64,000 nt of DNA from Lederbergia citri. Its GTDB lineage: Bacteria; Bacillota; Bacilli; Bacillales; Bacillaceae_C. Shown piece by piece: positions 1 through 7,720 of this stretch. Where the stretch lies: positions 1,126,502 to 1,190,501 of the forward strand of contig NZ_JAGYPG010000001.1 of the NCBI RefSeq assembly GCF_018343625.1, in the 5' to 3' direction. The position numbers were made by a program, and so were the translations under genes. Every line of letters starts with the position of its first letter. The stretch's first letter is position 1. A model generated the notes under the pieces. That model worked only from the letters and a program-made list of their open reading frames with translations, was not told the origin of the DNA and ran no database searches.

Positions 1-248
1 AGATGAAATTTTCTCTTCAACGGAATATCCGGCGGCAACTTCTTTTAATACGAGAGCAGGTTTTGTAACATCAATGACCGCTCGGTCTGAAATGATTGAT
101 CTACAACTTGTTCCTTAACATTCTTATCTCGCAGTGCCAAGATCATATTTTCAGGTATTCCACACAAACCAAATCCCCCTACCATGATAGTAGATCCATC
201 TTGAATATCATGAATGGCTCCATGAAAGGATGTGTATACTTTTTTCAT
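1..248 (-). pseudogene. scoA/scoB remnant (3-oxoacid CoA-transferase), internal deletion
   Basis: The first ~47 codons from the ATG at 248 are a good CoA-transferase subunit A start ([12 protein letters not shown], then [13 protein letters not shown]). The A frame then loses homology and stops at 45. Overlapping it in another minus-strand frame, around positions 1-95, is a stretch reading [18 protein letters not shown] and then GYSVEEKI, which looks like the C-terminal part of subunit B. The rest of subunit A and most of B are absent, so one deletion probably joined the two adjacent genes. The subunit B tail runs off the window start. A functional product is unlikely. The family assignment rests on recognising these two motifs. 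Confidence 0.75.
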
Positions 249-394
249 TTTTCCATCCTCCTTTATGATCCTCCTGCGTTTGTGTCTTTCAAAAGATTGA
301 TTTATTCCTTATAATAGATATGAATGAAACCTTTATTTAACAATTAACGTAATTCATTTATATAGAAAAAGTTTGGGATAGGAGTAGATGCAGC

Positions 395-1045
395 ATGAAA
401 CCTGTTTTTACGTTTTTTCTCGGTATGTTTACCGCTGCGGCAACCATTTTGCTTTGGGTCATTTTATTTAATGGTTTCATTTTAGGACTCGTACCTTCTA
501 CCGTCTCTGCATTGCTAGCAGGTGGCCTTACATTCTTTGGGATAAAACTATATTCTGATCGTAAATTTTTGAAAAAAAATAAATTGACGAGAAAAGAATA
601 TGTTTATATACAAAAAAACCTAGATGAAGCAAAGAAAAAAATCAGCAGACTACAAAAAGCATTTTTTTCTGTTAGAACGATGGGTGCTTTTAAGCAGTTA
701 TATGAACTAAGTAAATTATCAAAACGGATGTATTCCATCATCCATAAAGACCCTAGACGTTTTTATCAGTCTGAGCGTTTCTTCTTCTATCATCTTGATT
801 CAGTAGTGGAGCTCTCAGAAAAATATGCCATGCTCGCCGCCCAGCCTGTAAAAAATGAAAAAATGTATATTTCACTTAAGGAAACCCAAAGCACATTGGA
901 AGATTTGAGTGAATCAATCAAAAAAGATATTTATCATGTACTTTCATCAGATATTGATGATTTAAATTTTGAATTAGATGTTGCAAAGCATTCTTTAAAA
1001 AAATTAGAATATAACCCTCTCGACGATGAAAGGAGAAAGAAATAA
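395..1045 (+). CDS. xpaC: XpaC-family membrane protein
   Basis: The 216-residue product matches the XpaC family (historically linked to hydrolysis of 5-bromo-4-chloroindolyl phosphate; the physiological role is unclear). Two hydrophobic segments near residues 5-25 and 29-50 form a membrane hairpin. The rest is a charged, helical, probably coiled-coil cytoplasmic domain. The gene is immediately followed by yaaN, with the stop codon abutting the next ATG, the same pairing as in B. subtilis. The two products therefore probably act together at the membrane. A GGAG motif lies about 10 nt before the start. Confidence 0.85.
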   Translation: MKPVFTFFLGMFTAAATILLWVILFNGFILGLVPSTVSALLAGGLTFFGIKLYSDRKFLKKNKLTRKEYVYIQKNLDEAKKKISRLQKAFFSVRTMGAFKQLYELSKLSKRMYSIIHKDPRRFYQSERFFFYHLDSVVELSEKYAMLAAQPVKNEKMYISLKETQSTLEDLSESIKKDIYHVLSSDIDDLNFELDVAKHSLKKLEYNPLDDERRKK

Positions 1046-2227
1046 ATGAGTGAACAAAACAAAAATACTGAAACGGTGTTAAAAACTGACTTTTCAAGCC
1101 TTGACGATCTACTGGCCAATCCATTTGGTGAACAAGAGATCGTGCCGATAAAGCAGGAACAAGTACAAGAAGAGGTAAAGCCTGTAAGACTTGTCGACAG
1201 CCTACCTGAAGAAAATCGAAAGCGGGCCCTTGAGCTCGCTAAACAGATTGATCCTGCCAACCATCAAGCAGTTATTGCTTACGGAACTCATGCCCAATCC
1301 CAATTATTGAATTTTTCGAGCTCCATGCTTGATCATGTGCAAAGTAAGGACATTGGTCCAATTGGTGATATTTTAAATGACTTAATGAACAAACTACGAG
1401 ACGTGAATCCGGATGAACTTTCACCTGAAAAAAAGAATTTTTTCTCGAAGATGTTTGGGAAAATTTCCAATTCCATTCAAGAGGTAATGTCTAAATATCA
1501 AAAAACGGGAGCACAAATTGACAGGATCACGGTGAAATTGAATCAATCAAAGCAGACATTGATTGATGATTTAAAGATGCTTGAACAATTATATGAGAAA
1601 AATAAGGAATACTTTCATGCTTTGAATATTTATATTGCAGCAGGAGAGTTAAAAATTGAAGAATTGACGACTAAGACGATTCCGGAGTTAAAGCAAAAAG
1701 CTGAAGCTTCCGGTGATCAAATGACGTATCAAGAAGTCAATGATATGATTCAATTTGCAGATCGTCTTGATAAAAGGCTCTACGATTTAAAATTAAGCAG
1801 ACAGATTACAATCCAAAGTGCTCCACAAATTAGAATGATTCAAAATACGAATCAGGCACTTGCAGAAAAAATTCAAACTTCGATTATGACAGCCATTCCG
1901 CTTTGGAAAAATCAAATTGCGATTGCATTGACTCTTATTCGTCAGCGGCAGGCTGTCGAAGCGCAGAAACAAGTTTCTAAAACAACAAATGATTTACTTC
2001 TAAAAAATGCAGAAATGTTAAAAACAAATACAATTGAAACAGCAAGAGAAAATGAACGTGGACTTGTCGACATTGAAACATTGAAAAAGACACAGTCTAA
2101 TTTGATTACAACTCTTGAAGAAACAATCAAAATTCAACAAGAAGGACGTGCGAAACGCGCCCAAGCAGAGCAAGAACTTGTTTCTATGGAGAACGAGTTG
2201 AAGGAAAAATTACTCAGATTAACGTAA
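1046..2227 (+). CDS. yaaN: YaaN/TelA-family toxic anion resistance protein
   Basis: The 393-residue soluble, strongly alpha-helical protein has the composition and length of the TelA family, named from tellurite resistance plasmids. Family members are associated with resistance to toxic anions and cell-envelope antimicrobials, mostly by genetics; the biochemical activity is not settled. No membrane segment is seen. The ATG follows the xpaC stop directly, and the ribosome site (GAAAGGAGAAAG) lies inside the xpaC tail, so translation is probably coupled. A strong terminator follows at 2251. Confidence 0.85.
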   Translation: MSEQNKNTETVLKTDFSSLDDLLANPFGEQEIVPIKQEQVQEEVKPVRLVDSLPEENRKRALELAKQIDPANHQAVIAYGTHAQSQLLNFSSSMLDHVQSKDIGPIGDILNDLMNKLRDVNPDELSPEKKNFFSKMFGKISNSIQEVMSKYQKTGAQIDRITVKLNQSKQTLIDDLKMLEQLYEKNKEYFHALNIYIAAGELKIEELTTKTIPELKQKAEASGDQMTYQEVNDMIQFADRLDKRLYDLKLSRQITIQSAPQIRMIQNTNQALAEKIQTSIMTAIPLWKNQIAIALTLIRQRQAVEAQKQVSKTTNDLLLKNAEMLKTNTIETARENERGLVDIETLKKTQSNLITTLEETIKIQQEGRAKRAQAEQELVSMENELKEKLLRLT

Positions 2228-2250
2228 TGCCTAAGGAATTAATATCAAAA

Positions 2251-2291
2251 AAATAGACTTGTTCCCTTAAAATAATGGAACAAGTCTATTT
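2251..2291. terminator. Bidirectional rho-independent terminator
   Basis: A perfect 15-bp stem (AAATAGACTTGTTCC, 2251-2265, paired with 2277-2291) has an 11-nt loop and A/T runs on both sides. It serves yaaN on the plus strand and the lipoprotein gene on the minus strand, whose stop codon lies within the stem. Confidence 0.9.
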
Positions 2292-2579
2292 TTTTGCTGA
2301 TGAAGTGTAACTTGTTGTTTTCTTGTCGGCGTAAGGCATTCTTGTAATGACAATGGGATCTTTTAAATTAGTGTTGGGAATTTGTTGTGGTTCCAGACCA
2401 CTTGGCATATATTCAATATTCTTGGCTTCTGGCGGAAGAGGGATATAAACAGAGTCCATGATAATGATTTTTTGTTGATACTGTTTGCTTTTTGTTTCCT
2501 GTGCTACTTCAGTATTGCTACAAGCAAATAAAGTAATGCTTAGCATAAAAATGAGTGTACATAATATTATCTTTTCCAT
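2286..2579 (-). CDS. Small predicted lipoprotein, unknown function
   Basis: The 97-residue product starts with a lysine-containing, hydrophobic signal peptide ending in the lipobox L17-F-A-C20, so it should be lipidated at Cys20 and anchored outside the membrane. The mature part of about 77 residues is hydrophilic, with a proline-rich stretch (PLPPEAKNIEYMPSG). I recognise no domain. It is convergent with yaaN and shares its terminator. Upstream, at 2580-2723, is a divergent promoter region shared with the HMG-CoA lyase gene. Confidence 0.65.
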   Translation of the reverse strand: MEKIILCTLIFMLSITLFACSNTEVAQETKSKQYQQKIIIMDSVYIPLPPEAKNIEYMPSGLEPQQIPNTNLKDPIVITRMPYADKKTTSYTSSAKK

Positions 2580-2723
2580 ATCACCATCCCCTTTATATCT
2601 AGTTTATATAAACGACTAAACAAAATTCACCTTGTTTAACCTATGTGAAATCGGACATAAGCTATTACTCTTCTCATATTTTAAAGTAATTGGTTTTTTA
2701 ATTCTTTTATGGGAGGAATCGGA

Positions 2724-3629
2724 TTGGTTTTACCAGAAAAGGTGACAATCATTGAGGTAGGGCCACGAGATGGATTACAAAATGAAAATCATTTTATCGA
2801 TACTGAGACTAAGAAAAAATTCATTCAGAAATTGGTATTCGCGGGTGTCCAGGAGATGGAAATCACCTCTTTCGTTTCTCCAAAATGGATTCCGCAAATG
2901 AAGGACGCTGCCTCGATTGTCATCTCTCGTCCTCGAGGTATTCGGAGTATTGTTTTAGTTCCAAATCGAAAAGGGATTGAAAAATTGTTAGGAACTGATT
3001 GTAAAAATGCTGCAATTTTCATTGGCGTTAGTAATAGTTTTAATAGGAAAAATGTAAATAAAACAACTAAGGATAGTATGGAGGAATTAATCCCGATTAT
3101 TACGGACTTAAAGACTAAAGGCTTTTTTATCCGCGCTTGCATTTCTACTGCCTTTTATTGCCCATACGAAGGAAAAATTCCGATAGAAGATACAATAAAG
3201 CTTTGTCGGGAATTCGCTGCAGTCGGAGTCGATGAACTTAGTGTTGCGGATACAATCGGAATGGCGACTCCTGCGGAATCTTTTTTACTTTTTTCCGAGC
3301 TAAAGAGGGTGTTTCCCTCTGTTATGATTGCTGCACATTTTCACGATACGCGAAAAATGGCGCTTGCTAATATTTATACTGCCCTTCAAGCTGGAATCGA
3401 CCGTTTTGACTCTTCTGCCGGAGGGATAGGCGGTTGCCCTTTCGCACCAGGAGCGAGCGGCAATGTTGCTACTGAAGATGTGGTATATATGCTCGAACGA
3501 ATGGGGATTGAAACCGGAATTAACCTTGAGAAACTTTTTGATGCGATTGATGTAATCGCCCCTCACCTATCGAGAGAGATTGAATCTGGTTATTATCGGC
3601 TTACTAAAAAAGCTAAGGACAAAATGTAA
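2724..3629 (+). CDS. yngG: Hydroxymethylglutaryl-CoA lyase
   Basis: It cleaves HMG-CoA to acetoacetate and acetyl-CoA, the last step of leucine breakdown. Family signatures are clear: VGPRDGLQNE near the N-terminus, CISTAFYCPYEG, the metal-binding HFHDT, and GGCPFAPGASGNVATED with the catalytic cysteine. I place the start at the TTG at 2724. A GGGAGG lies at 2711-2716 with correct spacing, whereas the in-frame ATG at 2709 overlaps that site and has none of its own. The product is 301 residues, normal for the family. It fits the branched-chain amino acid genes elsewhere in this window, but here it stands alone. Confidence 0.9.
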   Translation: MVLPEKVTIIEVGPRDGLQNENHFIDTETKKKFIQKLVFAGVQEMEITSFVSPKWIPQMKDAASIVISRPRGIRSIVLVPNRKGIEKLLGTDCKNAAIFIGVSNSFNRKNVNKTTKDSMEELIPIITDLKTKGFFIRACISTAFYCPYEGKIPIEDTIKLCREFAAVGVDELSVADTIGMATPAESFLLFSELKRVFPSVMIAAHFHDTRKMALANIYTALQAGIDRFDSSAGGIGGCPFAPGASGNVATEDVVYMLERMGIETGINLEKLFDAIDVIAPHLSREIESGYYRLTKKAKDKM

Positions 3630-3770
3630 TAGGTGAATAGTAGGATTTGACACACATCAGATAATGATTGTTGCTTCCACTTCAAAATCGTAATCATGAT
3701 CGTATTTGCTTAATTTTAAATGCAGGATCGCGATGTAACTATGCGATATTTTATTTCATCGCGAATCCTA

Positions 3771-4064
3771 TTAATTCTCGATGAAACTCAGCCCATTTCC
3801 GATTTCATCGATTATTCCGTATTAATTCTCGACGAAACTTATCTCATTTCTGTTTTCATCGATTATCCCGCCTTAATTCTCGACGAAACCCAGCCCATTT
3901 CTGATTTCATCGATTATTCCGCCTTAATTCTCGACGAAACTTATCTCACTTCTGTTTTCATCGATTATTCTGCATTAATTCTCGATGATATCCAACCCAT
4001 TTCCGATTTCACCGCTAATTCCACATTAATTCTCGACGAAACTCAGCATTCTTCCATTTAAATC
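3771..4064. repeat. Tandem 51-nt hairpin repeat array
   Basis: Five full 51-nt units start at 3771, 3822, 3873, 3924 and 3975, and a partial sixth starts at 4026. Each begins TTAATTCTCGAYGA. Units alternate between an A type (CAGCCCATTTCYGATTTCATCG) and a B type (TTATCTCAYTTCTGTTTTCATCG), giving a 102-nt higher-order period. Within most units TCGAYGAAA is complementary to TTTCATCGA about 20 nt on, so each can fold as a hairpin. A degenerate related unit precedes the array (3728-3770). The period is divisible by three, which keeps a 113-codon frame open (3720-4061), but that frame has no ribosome site and I do not call it a gene. Confidence 0.9.
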
Positions 4065-4092
4065 GTGAATGACGCCTTAAAATTGAGCCCCT

Positions 4093-4425
4093 TCAGTCCG
4101 ATACGACGTTGCAGCCCATTCGTCCATTTAATATTTGCCCTGGGCTTGATAAGCGAAATGATTGAGTTTCCTGAGAGAAATCAATTTTCAATTCTTCATC
4201 GAAAAAAATAGCTTTTGATTTTTCTATATACACGTTCACTTTATCGGTTCCGATTAATATATCCTCTGCATGTAAATCTTGTTCACGAATTAATTGCAAT
4301 GTAGGAACACCACTAACAGTACATCCACAGCCGTCCGTTTCATATTTCAGCTTTAAGATTAAATTTTGACCGTCGATATTCTGCTCAATTTTCCGTGCAG
4401 CTTCTTCTGTAATTGAAATTCTCAT
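4093..4425 (-). CDS. yqkB: HesB/YqkB-type iron-sulfur biosynthesis-like protein
   Basis: The 110-residue product resembles the HesB/IscA core domain of YqkB: MRISITEEAARKI start, YETDGCGC in the middle and a C-terminal MGCNVV. Family members bind iron or Fe-S clusters through conserved cysteines, although YqkB-type proteins are poorly studied. The start is set at the ATG at 4425, preceded by AAGGGAGAG; an upstream in-frame ATG at 4452 has no site. It is divergent from a CDGSH-type Fe-S protein gene, so the 118-bp gap must hold both promoters, and a shared role in Fe-S metabolism is plausible. Confidence 0.8.
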   Translation of the reverse strand: MRISITEEAARKIEQNIDGQNLILKLKYETDGCGCTVSGVPTLQLIREQDLHAEDILIGTDKVNVYIEKSKAIFFDEELKIDFSQETQSFRLSSPGQILNGRMGCNVVSD

Positions 4426-4543
4426 TATGTTCTCTCCCTTCTTTTCATCCATTTTAGCACATGCCTCATTCAGTGAGGTTGCATTTCCTCTTCTTTCCTT
4501 CTACTATAAAATAGGAATAGTTTTTTACAAGGGGGATACTAAT

Positions 4544-4756
4544 TTGGAAAAAGTACAAATTAAAGTAATGGATAACGGCTCTTATCGAGTATCTGGAGAC
4601 GTTGAACTAATTGATGTTGACGGTAATGTATTTGAAACAAAACAAGTATTTTCTTTATGCCGCTGTGGTCTTTCCAGTCGCAAACCGTTTTGTGACGGAA
4701 CGCATAAAGGGAATTTTGAATCATGCGTCCGCGCTGAAAAAGTATTAAATGATTAA
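4544..4756 (+). CDS. CDGSH iron-sulfur domain protein
   Basis: The 70-residue product contains the 2Fe-2S binding motif C-x-C ... P-x-C-D-G-T-H (CRCGLSSRKPFCDGTHK). This is the bacterial form of the mitoNEET-type fold, binding its cluster with three cysteines and one histidine. The role is probably redox or cluster transfer; the partner is unknown. The start is the TTG at 4544, with GGGGGA about 8 nt upstream; the open frame extends upstream without a second ribosome site. A terminator follows immediately. Confidence 0.85.
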   Translation: MEKVQIKVMDNGSYRVSGDVELIDVDGNVFETKQVFSLCRCGLSSRKPFCDGTHKGNFESCVRAEKVLND

Positions 4757-4764
4757 CTGGGATG

Positions 4765-4790
4765 GCCCGCAGTCATTGCGGGTCTTTTTT
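4765..4790 (+). terminator. Rho-independent terminator
   Basis: The hairpin GCCCGCA/TGCGGGT with a 4-5 nt loop is followed by TCTTTTTTATT. It lies just after the CDGSH gene and runs up to the end of the convergent YolD-like gene. Confidence 0.85.
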
Positions 4791-5121
4791 ATTCCATAAT
4801 AACGATCTGATCAATCCTTTCAGCCGAGATCTTTACAACACGTCCATCCTGATCAACTACACGAAATTCTTTATTTATCGCATCAAAATAATGAATCCTT
4901 CCTAATATTTCTTCATAATGATGATTCATAAAATGTGTAATCATCACTTCTTTCCCGAATTCCATTGCCGCACCTGCTGTTTCATTTAGCATTTCTAATT
5001 TTTGTTCATCCAATTGCTTTAATTTTTCATGCGCGTCTTCTTCCGCCCATTTCCGAAGCATTGTAACATGCTCCGGAAGCATAAGCGAATTCCATTTTAT
5101 ACGACCACGATCCCGAATCAT
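4789..5121 (-). CDS. yqjX: YolD-like family protein
   Basis: The 110-residue protein has the YolD family pattern: MIRDRGRIKWNSLMLPEHV start and an internal ITHFMNHHYEEILGRIHYFD. Family members are typically encoded beside UvrX/PolYB-type translesion polymerases, and this one lies 43 bp downstream of polYB on the same strand, as yqjX does next to yqjW in B. subtilis. The biochemical role is unknown; a regulatory or accessory role for the polymerase is inferred from the constant pairing. Confidence 0.85.
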   Translation of the reverse strand: MIRDRGRIKWNSLMLPEHVTMLRKWAEEDAHEKLKQLDEQKLEMLNETAGAAMEFGKEVMITHFMNHHYEEILGRIHYFDAINKEFRVVDQDGRVVKISAERIDQIVIME

Positions 5122-5164
5122 TCACGCACACCTTCCTTTTGCATAAGTTTTGCAATATTATGGT

Positions 5165-6427
5165 TTATGCTTTATGCCCTCCTACAAGAGCTGCCCTCTT
5201 CCTTGCCGTTCCTGCTTTCGTATAAGAAATTGCTCGTAATAAGGACACTCCTCCATGACGCCTGCGAATATGATCTACGGTGTAGCCAAGCTTTTTTTCG
5301 CTTACTTTTCTAGGTTCAAATAAATTTAATTGAACGTATTTGTCATCTGTCACATTCGATAATGCTATAGAAATTTGGCGTACGGTTTTTCCTGTGTAAT
5401 GTGTTTCGAACAGCTGCAAACAGACACGATACAAATCCATCGTTGTATTTGTTGGTTCCTCCACTGAGTACGAACGTAAAAATCCACCGCCAAATTCTTT
5501 ATCGCTATAGCCAATCCCGAGGCTAATGGTCCTTCCCGCCTTTTTACGCTCTCTTGCTCTCCGTGCCACTTCTTCACACATTTCGAGAATGACACAAATA
5601 ATCTCCTCTTTATCTTTATAATCACGAAGTAAAATTTGACTTTTTCCAAAACTAATTTGTCCTTCTATAATCTGAGCACCTAATTCCGACAAATCTACTC
5701 CCCACGCATGGTAGTAAAGTTGATTCCCCATCACCCCGAATTTTTTCTCGAGCAAATGCAAATCAGAATGGGCAAGCTGTCCAACATTAAAAATCCCCAT
5801 ACTATTCAGTGTCCTTTCTACCCTTCTTCCGATCCCCCACATCTCCCTAAGTGGAGCCACTGGCCATAATTTTTCCGGAACATCTTCATAAGTCCATTCC
5901 GCAATACCCGTTTTTTTTGCTTCGAGGTCGAGACAAAGCTTGGAAAGAAGCATATTTGGTCCAATGCCAATGGAACATGTGAGCTGGAACTCCCGAAACA
6001 ACTCATCTTTAATTTTCTCGGCAACTAAACGGGCATCTCCCCATAGATCACTCGTTCCGTCTATTTTGATAAAACTCTCGTCCACGCTATACACATGAAT
6101 CGCTTCTTTCGGAACGTAACGATGAAAAAGATGCGTAATTTCAGTGGCAACCCGCAAATAAGTACTCATCTTTGCCTCGTCAAGCCGGATTCTGTCATCT
6201 TCCGGAATTTCAAAAAGCCTGGAACCTGTTTTAATTCCAAAATCTTTTTTCAAACGTGGGGATGCTGCGAGCACAACACTCCCAGGTTGTTTCAGATTTC
6301 CAACAACCGCAAGATGACATTTTAATGGATCATATCCAAGCATCACCGCCGAGCAGCTCGCATAAAAGCTTTTCATATCCACACATAATATTTTGTCATG
6401 TGGAAGCTTATTGTAATCCATGCTCAT
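5165..6427 (-). CDS. polYB: Y-family translesion DNA polymerase PolYB (UvrX-like)
   Basis: The 420-residue protein carries the Y-family palm motifs: CVDMKSFYASC, with catalytic Asp17, and SVDESFIKI, with the acidic pair near residue 114. There follow a helix-hairpin-helix thumb (WGIGRRVERTL) and a little-finger domain. A C-terminal QLNLFEP resembles a beta-clamp binding motif. It should synthesise across DNA lesions during the SOS response. The ATG at 6427 has a strong AGGAGG site. A LexA-type box with an overlapping -10 lies about 370 bp upstream (6796-6818), separated from the gene by two repeat elements. Confidence 0.92.
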   Translation of the reverse strand: MSMDYNKLPHDKILCVDMKSFYASCSAVMLGYDPLKCHLAVVGNLKQPGSVVLAASPRLKKDFGIKTGSRLFEIPEDDRIRLDEAKMSTYLRVATEITHLFHRYVPKEAIHVYSVDESFIKIDGTSDLWGDARLVAEKIKDELFREFQLTCSIGIGPNMLLSKLCLDLEAKKTGIAEWTYEDVPEKLWPVAPLREMWGIGRRVERTLNSMGIFNVGQLAHSDLHLLEKKFGVMGNQLYYHAWGVDLSELGAQIIEGQISFGKSQILLRDYKDKEEIICVILEMCEEVARRARERKKAGRTISLGIGYSDKEFGGGFLRSYSVEEPTNTTMDLYRVCLQLFETHYTGKTVRQISIALSNVTDDKYVQLNLFEPRKVSEKKLGYTVDHIRRRHGGVSLLRAISYTKAGTARKRAALVGGHKA

Positions 6428-6446
6428 TATTCATGCCTCCTAATTA

Positions 6447-6570
6447 GAAAAGCGTAAGCGCCTTGTTCAGCCCCGACAAGCAAATGTTCTGAGACAATAA
6501 AAGTCCACTCTTTGACTTTTATTTGTCTCAGGTTATTTGACCTCGAGGGGCTAGGCGCTGAAGCTGGACA
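6447..6570. repeat. Dispersed palindromic repeat, copy A
   Basis: It starts GAAAAGCGTAAGCGCCTTG and ends GGGGCTAGGCGCTGAAGC, and its ends are complementary (GCGCCT with AGGCGC). Between them an inner inverted repeat, AATAAAAGTCCACTC with GACTTTTATT, forms a hairpin. It lies in the leader between the SOS promoter and polYB. Confidence 0.85.
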
Positions 6571-6572
6571 AA

Positions 6573-6790
6573 GAAAAGCGTAAGCACCTTAAAAGTGGAA
6601 GGAAGGCTAAAGACGCAACGTCCTGTCGCTTCGCCTGCACTAGTACATCCGTGTACGTCGCAACGCCTTCCTCACCCGCATCCTGCGGGCCTCCGACAAG
6701 CAAATGTTCTGAGACAATAAAAGTCCGCTCTTTGACTTTTATTTGTCGCTGGTTTATGACCTCGAGGGGCTAGGTGCTGAACCTAGATAG
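6573..6790. repeat. Dispersed palindromic repeat, copy B
   Basis: A second, longer copy lies directly after copy A in the same orientation. It shares the GAAAAGCGTAAGC start, the GACAATAAAAGTCCGCTC hairpin and the GACCTCGAGGGGCTAGGTGCTG end. It has about 95 nt extra in the middle, including ACCCGCATCCTGCGGGC, another small palindrome. Confidence 0.85.
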
Positions 6791-6795
6791 CGAAA

Positions 6796-6818
6796 CGAAC
6801 ATCTGTTCTATTATTATA
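6796..6818 (-). promoter_or_regulatory. LexA/DinR (SOS) box with adjacent -10 element
   Basis: CGAACATCTGTTCT at 6796-6809 contains a perfect GAAC-N4-GTTC palindrome, the core of the Gram-positive LexA operator. On the minus strand a TATAAT (6813-6818) lies just upstream, so the operator covers the expected transcription start. It points toward polYB and the YolD-like gene. Confidence 0.8.
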
Positions 6819-6883
6819 TGCAATATATTAGCCGAAAGGACCTATTTTTTCAAATGGTACTTTTTTCTAAATAAAAAAAGAAA

Positions 6884-6931
6884 AAACCCATCCTTATATC
6901 CCTGGAGATATAAGATATGAGTTTATTTTTT
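6884..6931 (-). terminator. Terminator after yqjQ
   Basis: The inverted repeat CTTATATC/GATATAAG is extended outward to AAACCCAT/ATGAGTTT and flanked by A/T runs. It overlaps the yqjQ stop codon at 6923. Confidence 0.7.
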
Positions 6932-7720
6932 AAAAAACGCTTTTCTACCTAAAGATTCTACAAGCCTTGGAGCTAATGTATGTAAGGTCGCCGTCCAATT
7001 CATCCAGCGCGGCATATTGATTTCACGATGATTTGTCAGCATAATGCTGACTATGTTGCTCGCAACCTTTTCAGGATCTAGGATAAATTGACCAAGGTTT
7101 TTAAGATATGATCCCTCGGGGTCGGCTTTTTGAAAAAAGTCCGTATGAATGGGTCCGGGATTAACCGCCGTTACAAATACACCGTACTGAGATAGTTCCA
7201 TTCGCAAGCTGTTTGAAAAACCAAGTACTGCATGTTTCGTCGCAGCATATACACTTGATTTAGGCGTTGCGAGTTTTCCAGCTTGGGAAGCAATATTTAT
7301 AATGTGACCGGATTTTCGTTTGCACATATGTGGGATGACTTCCCTTGTACATGCAATTAATCCGATTACGTTAACAGAAAACATGCCTTCCAAATCAGTA
7401 AGATTAATGTCAATTGCGTTGGAGAAAATCCCGTAACCGGCATTATTCACTAAGACGTCAATTTCCCCTTCTGTTTCATAAATACGTTTGAATACTGCGG
7501 ATATTTGATCAGGGTTGGAAACATCGAGCGCCAAGCCCGGGCAGTTCACTCCATACTCGTCGTGAATCCGTTCTGATAGATGATTAAGTTTTTCGATGTT
7601 GCGGGCAAGTAAGATTAAATTAGCTCCATTTTGGGCACACAAATAAGCAATCTGCTCTCCAAGTCCCCCGGAAGCTCCTGTTATGACGACTGTTTTCCCT
7701 CTAATGCGTTCATTTTTCAT
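6923..7720 (-). CDS. yqjQ: Short-chain dehydrogenase/reductase YqjQ
   Basis: The 265-residue classical SDR has the cofactor motif TGASGGLG near residue 14, NNAG, and a catalytic YAATK following the IASQAGK serine region. The substrate is unknown. The start codon overlaps the end of yqjP by 4 nt, so the two form a coupled operon, as in B. subtilis. The C-terminus (RLVESLGRKAFFKK) is basic and could associate with membrane. Confidence 0.88.
   Translation of the reverse strand: MKNERIRGKTVVITGASGGLGEQIAYLCAQNGANLILLARNIEKLNHLSERIHDEYGVNCPGLALDVSNPDQISAVFKRIYETEGEIDVLVNNAGYGIFSNAIDINLTDLEGMFSVNVIGLIACTREVIPHMCKRKSGHIINIASQAGKLATPKSSVYAATKHAVLGFSNSLRMELSQYGVFVTAVNPGPIHTDFFQKADPEGSYLKNLGQFILDPEKVASNIVSIMLTNHREINMPRWMNWTATLHTLAPRLVESLGRKAFFKK

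Noticed and set aside
3720-4061. 113-codon open frame through the 51-nt repeats
   Set aside because: No ribosome site before the ATG, internally repetitive sequence, and hairpin symmetry in each unit. The open frame follows from a repeat length divisible by three.
3771-4064. CRISPR array
   Set aside because: Units are directly abutting 51-nt tandem copies with no unique spacers, and no cas genes are present.
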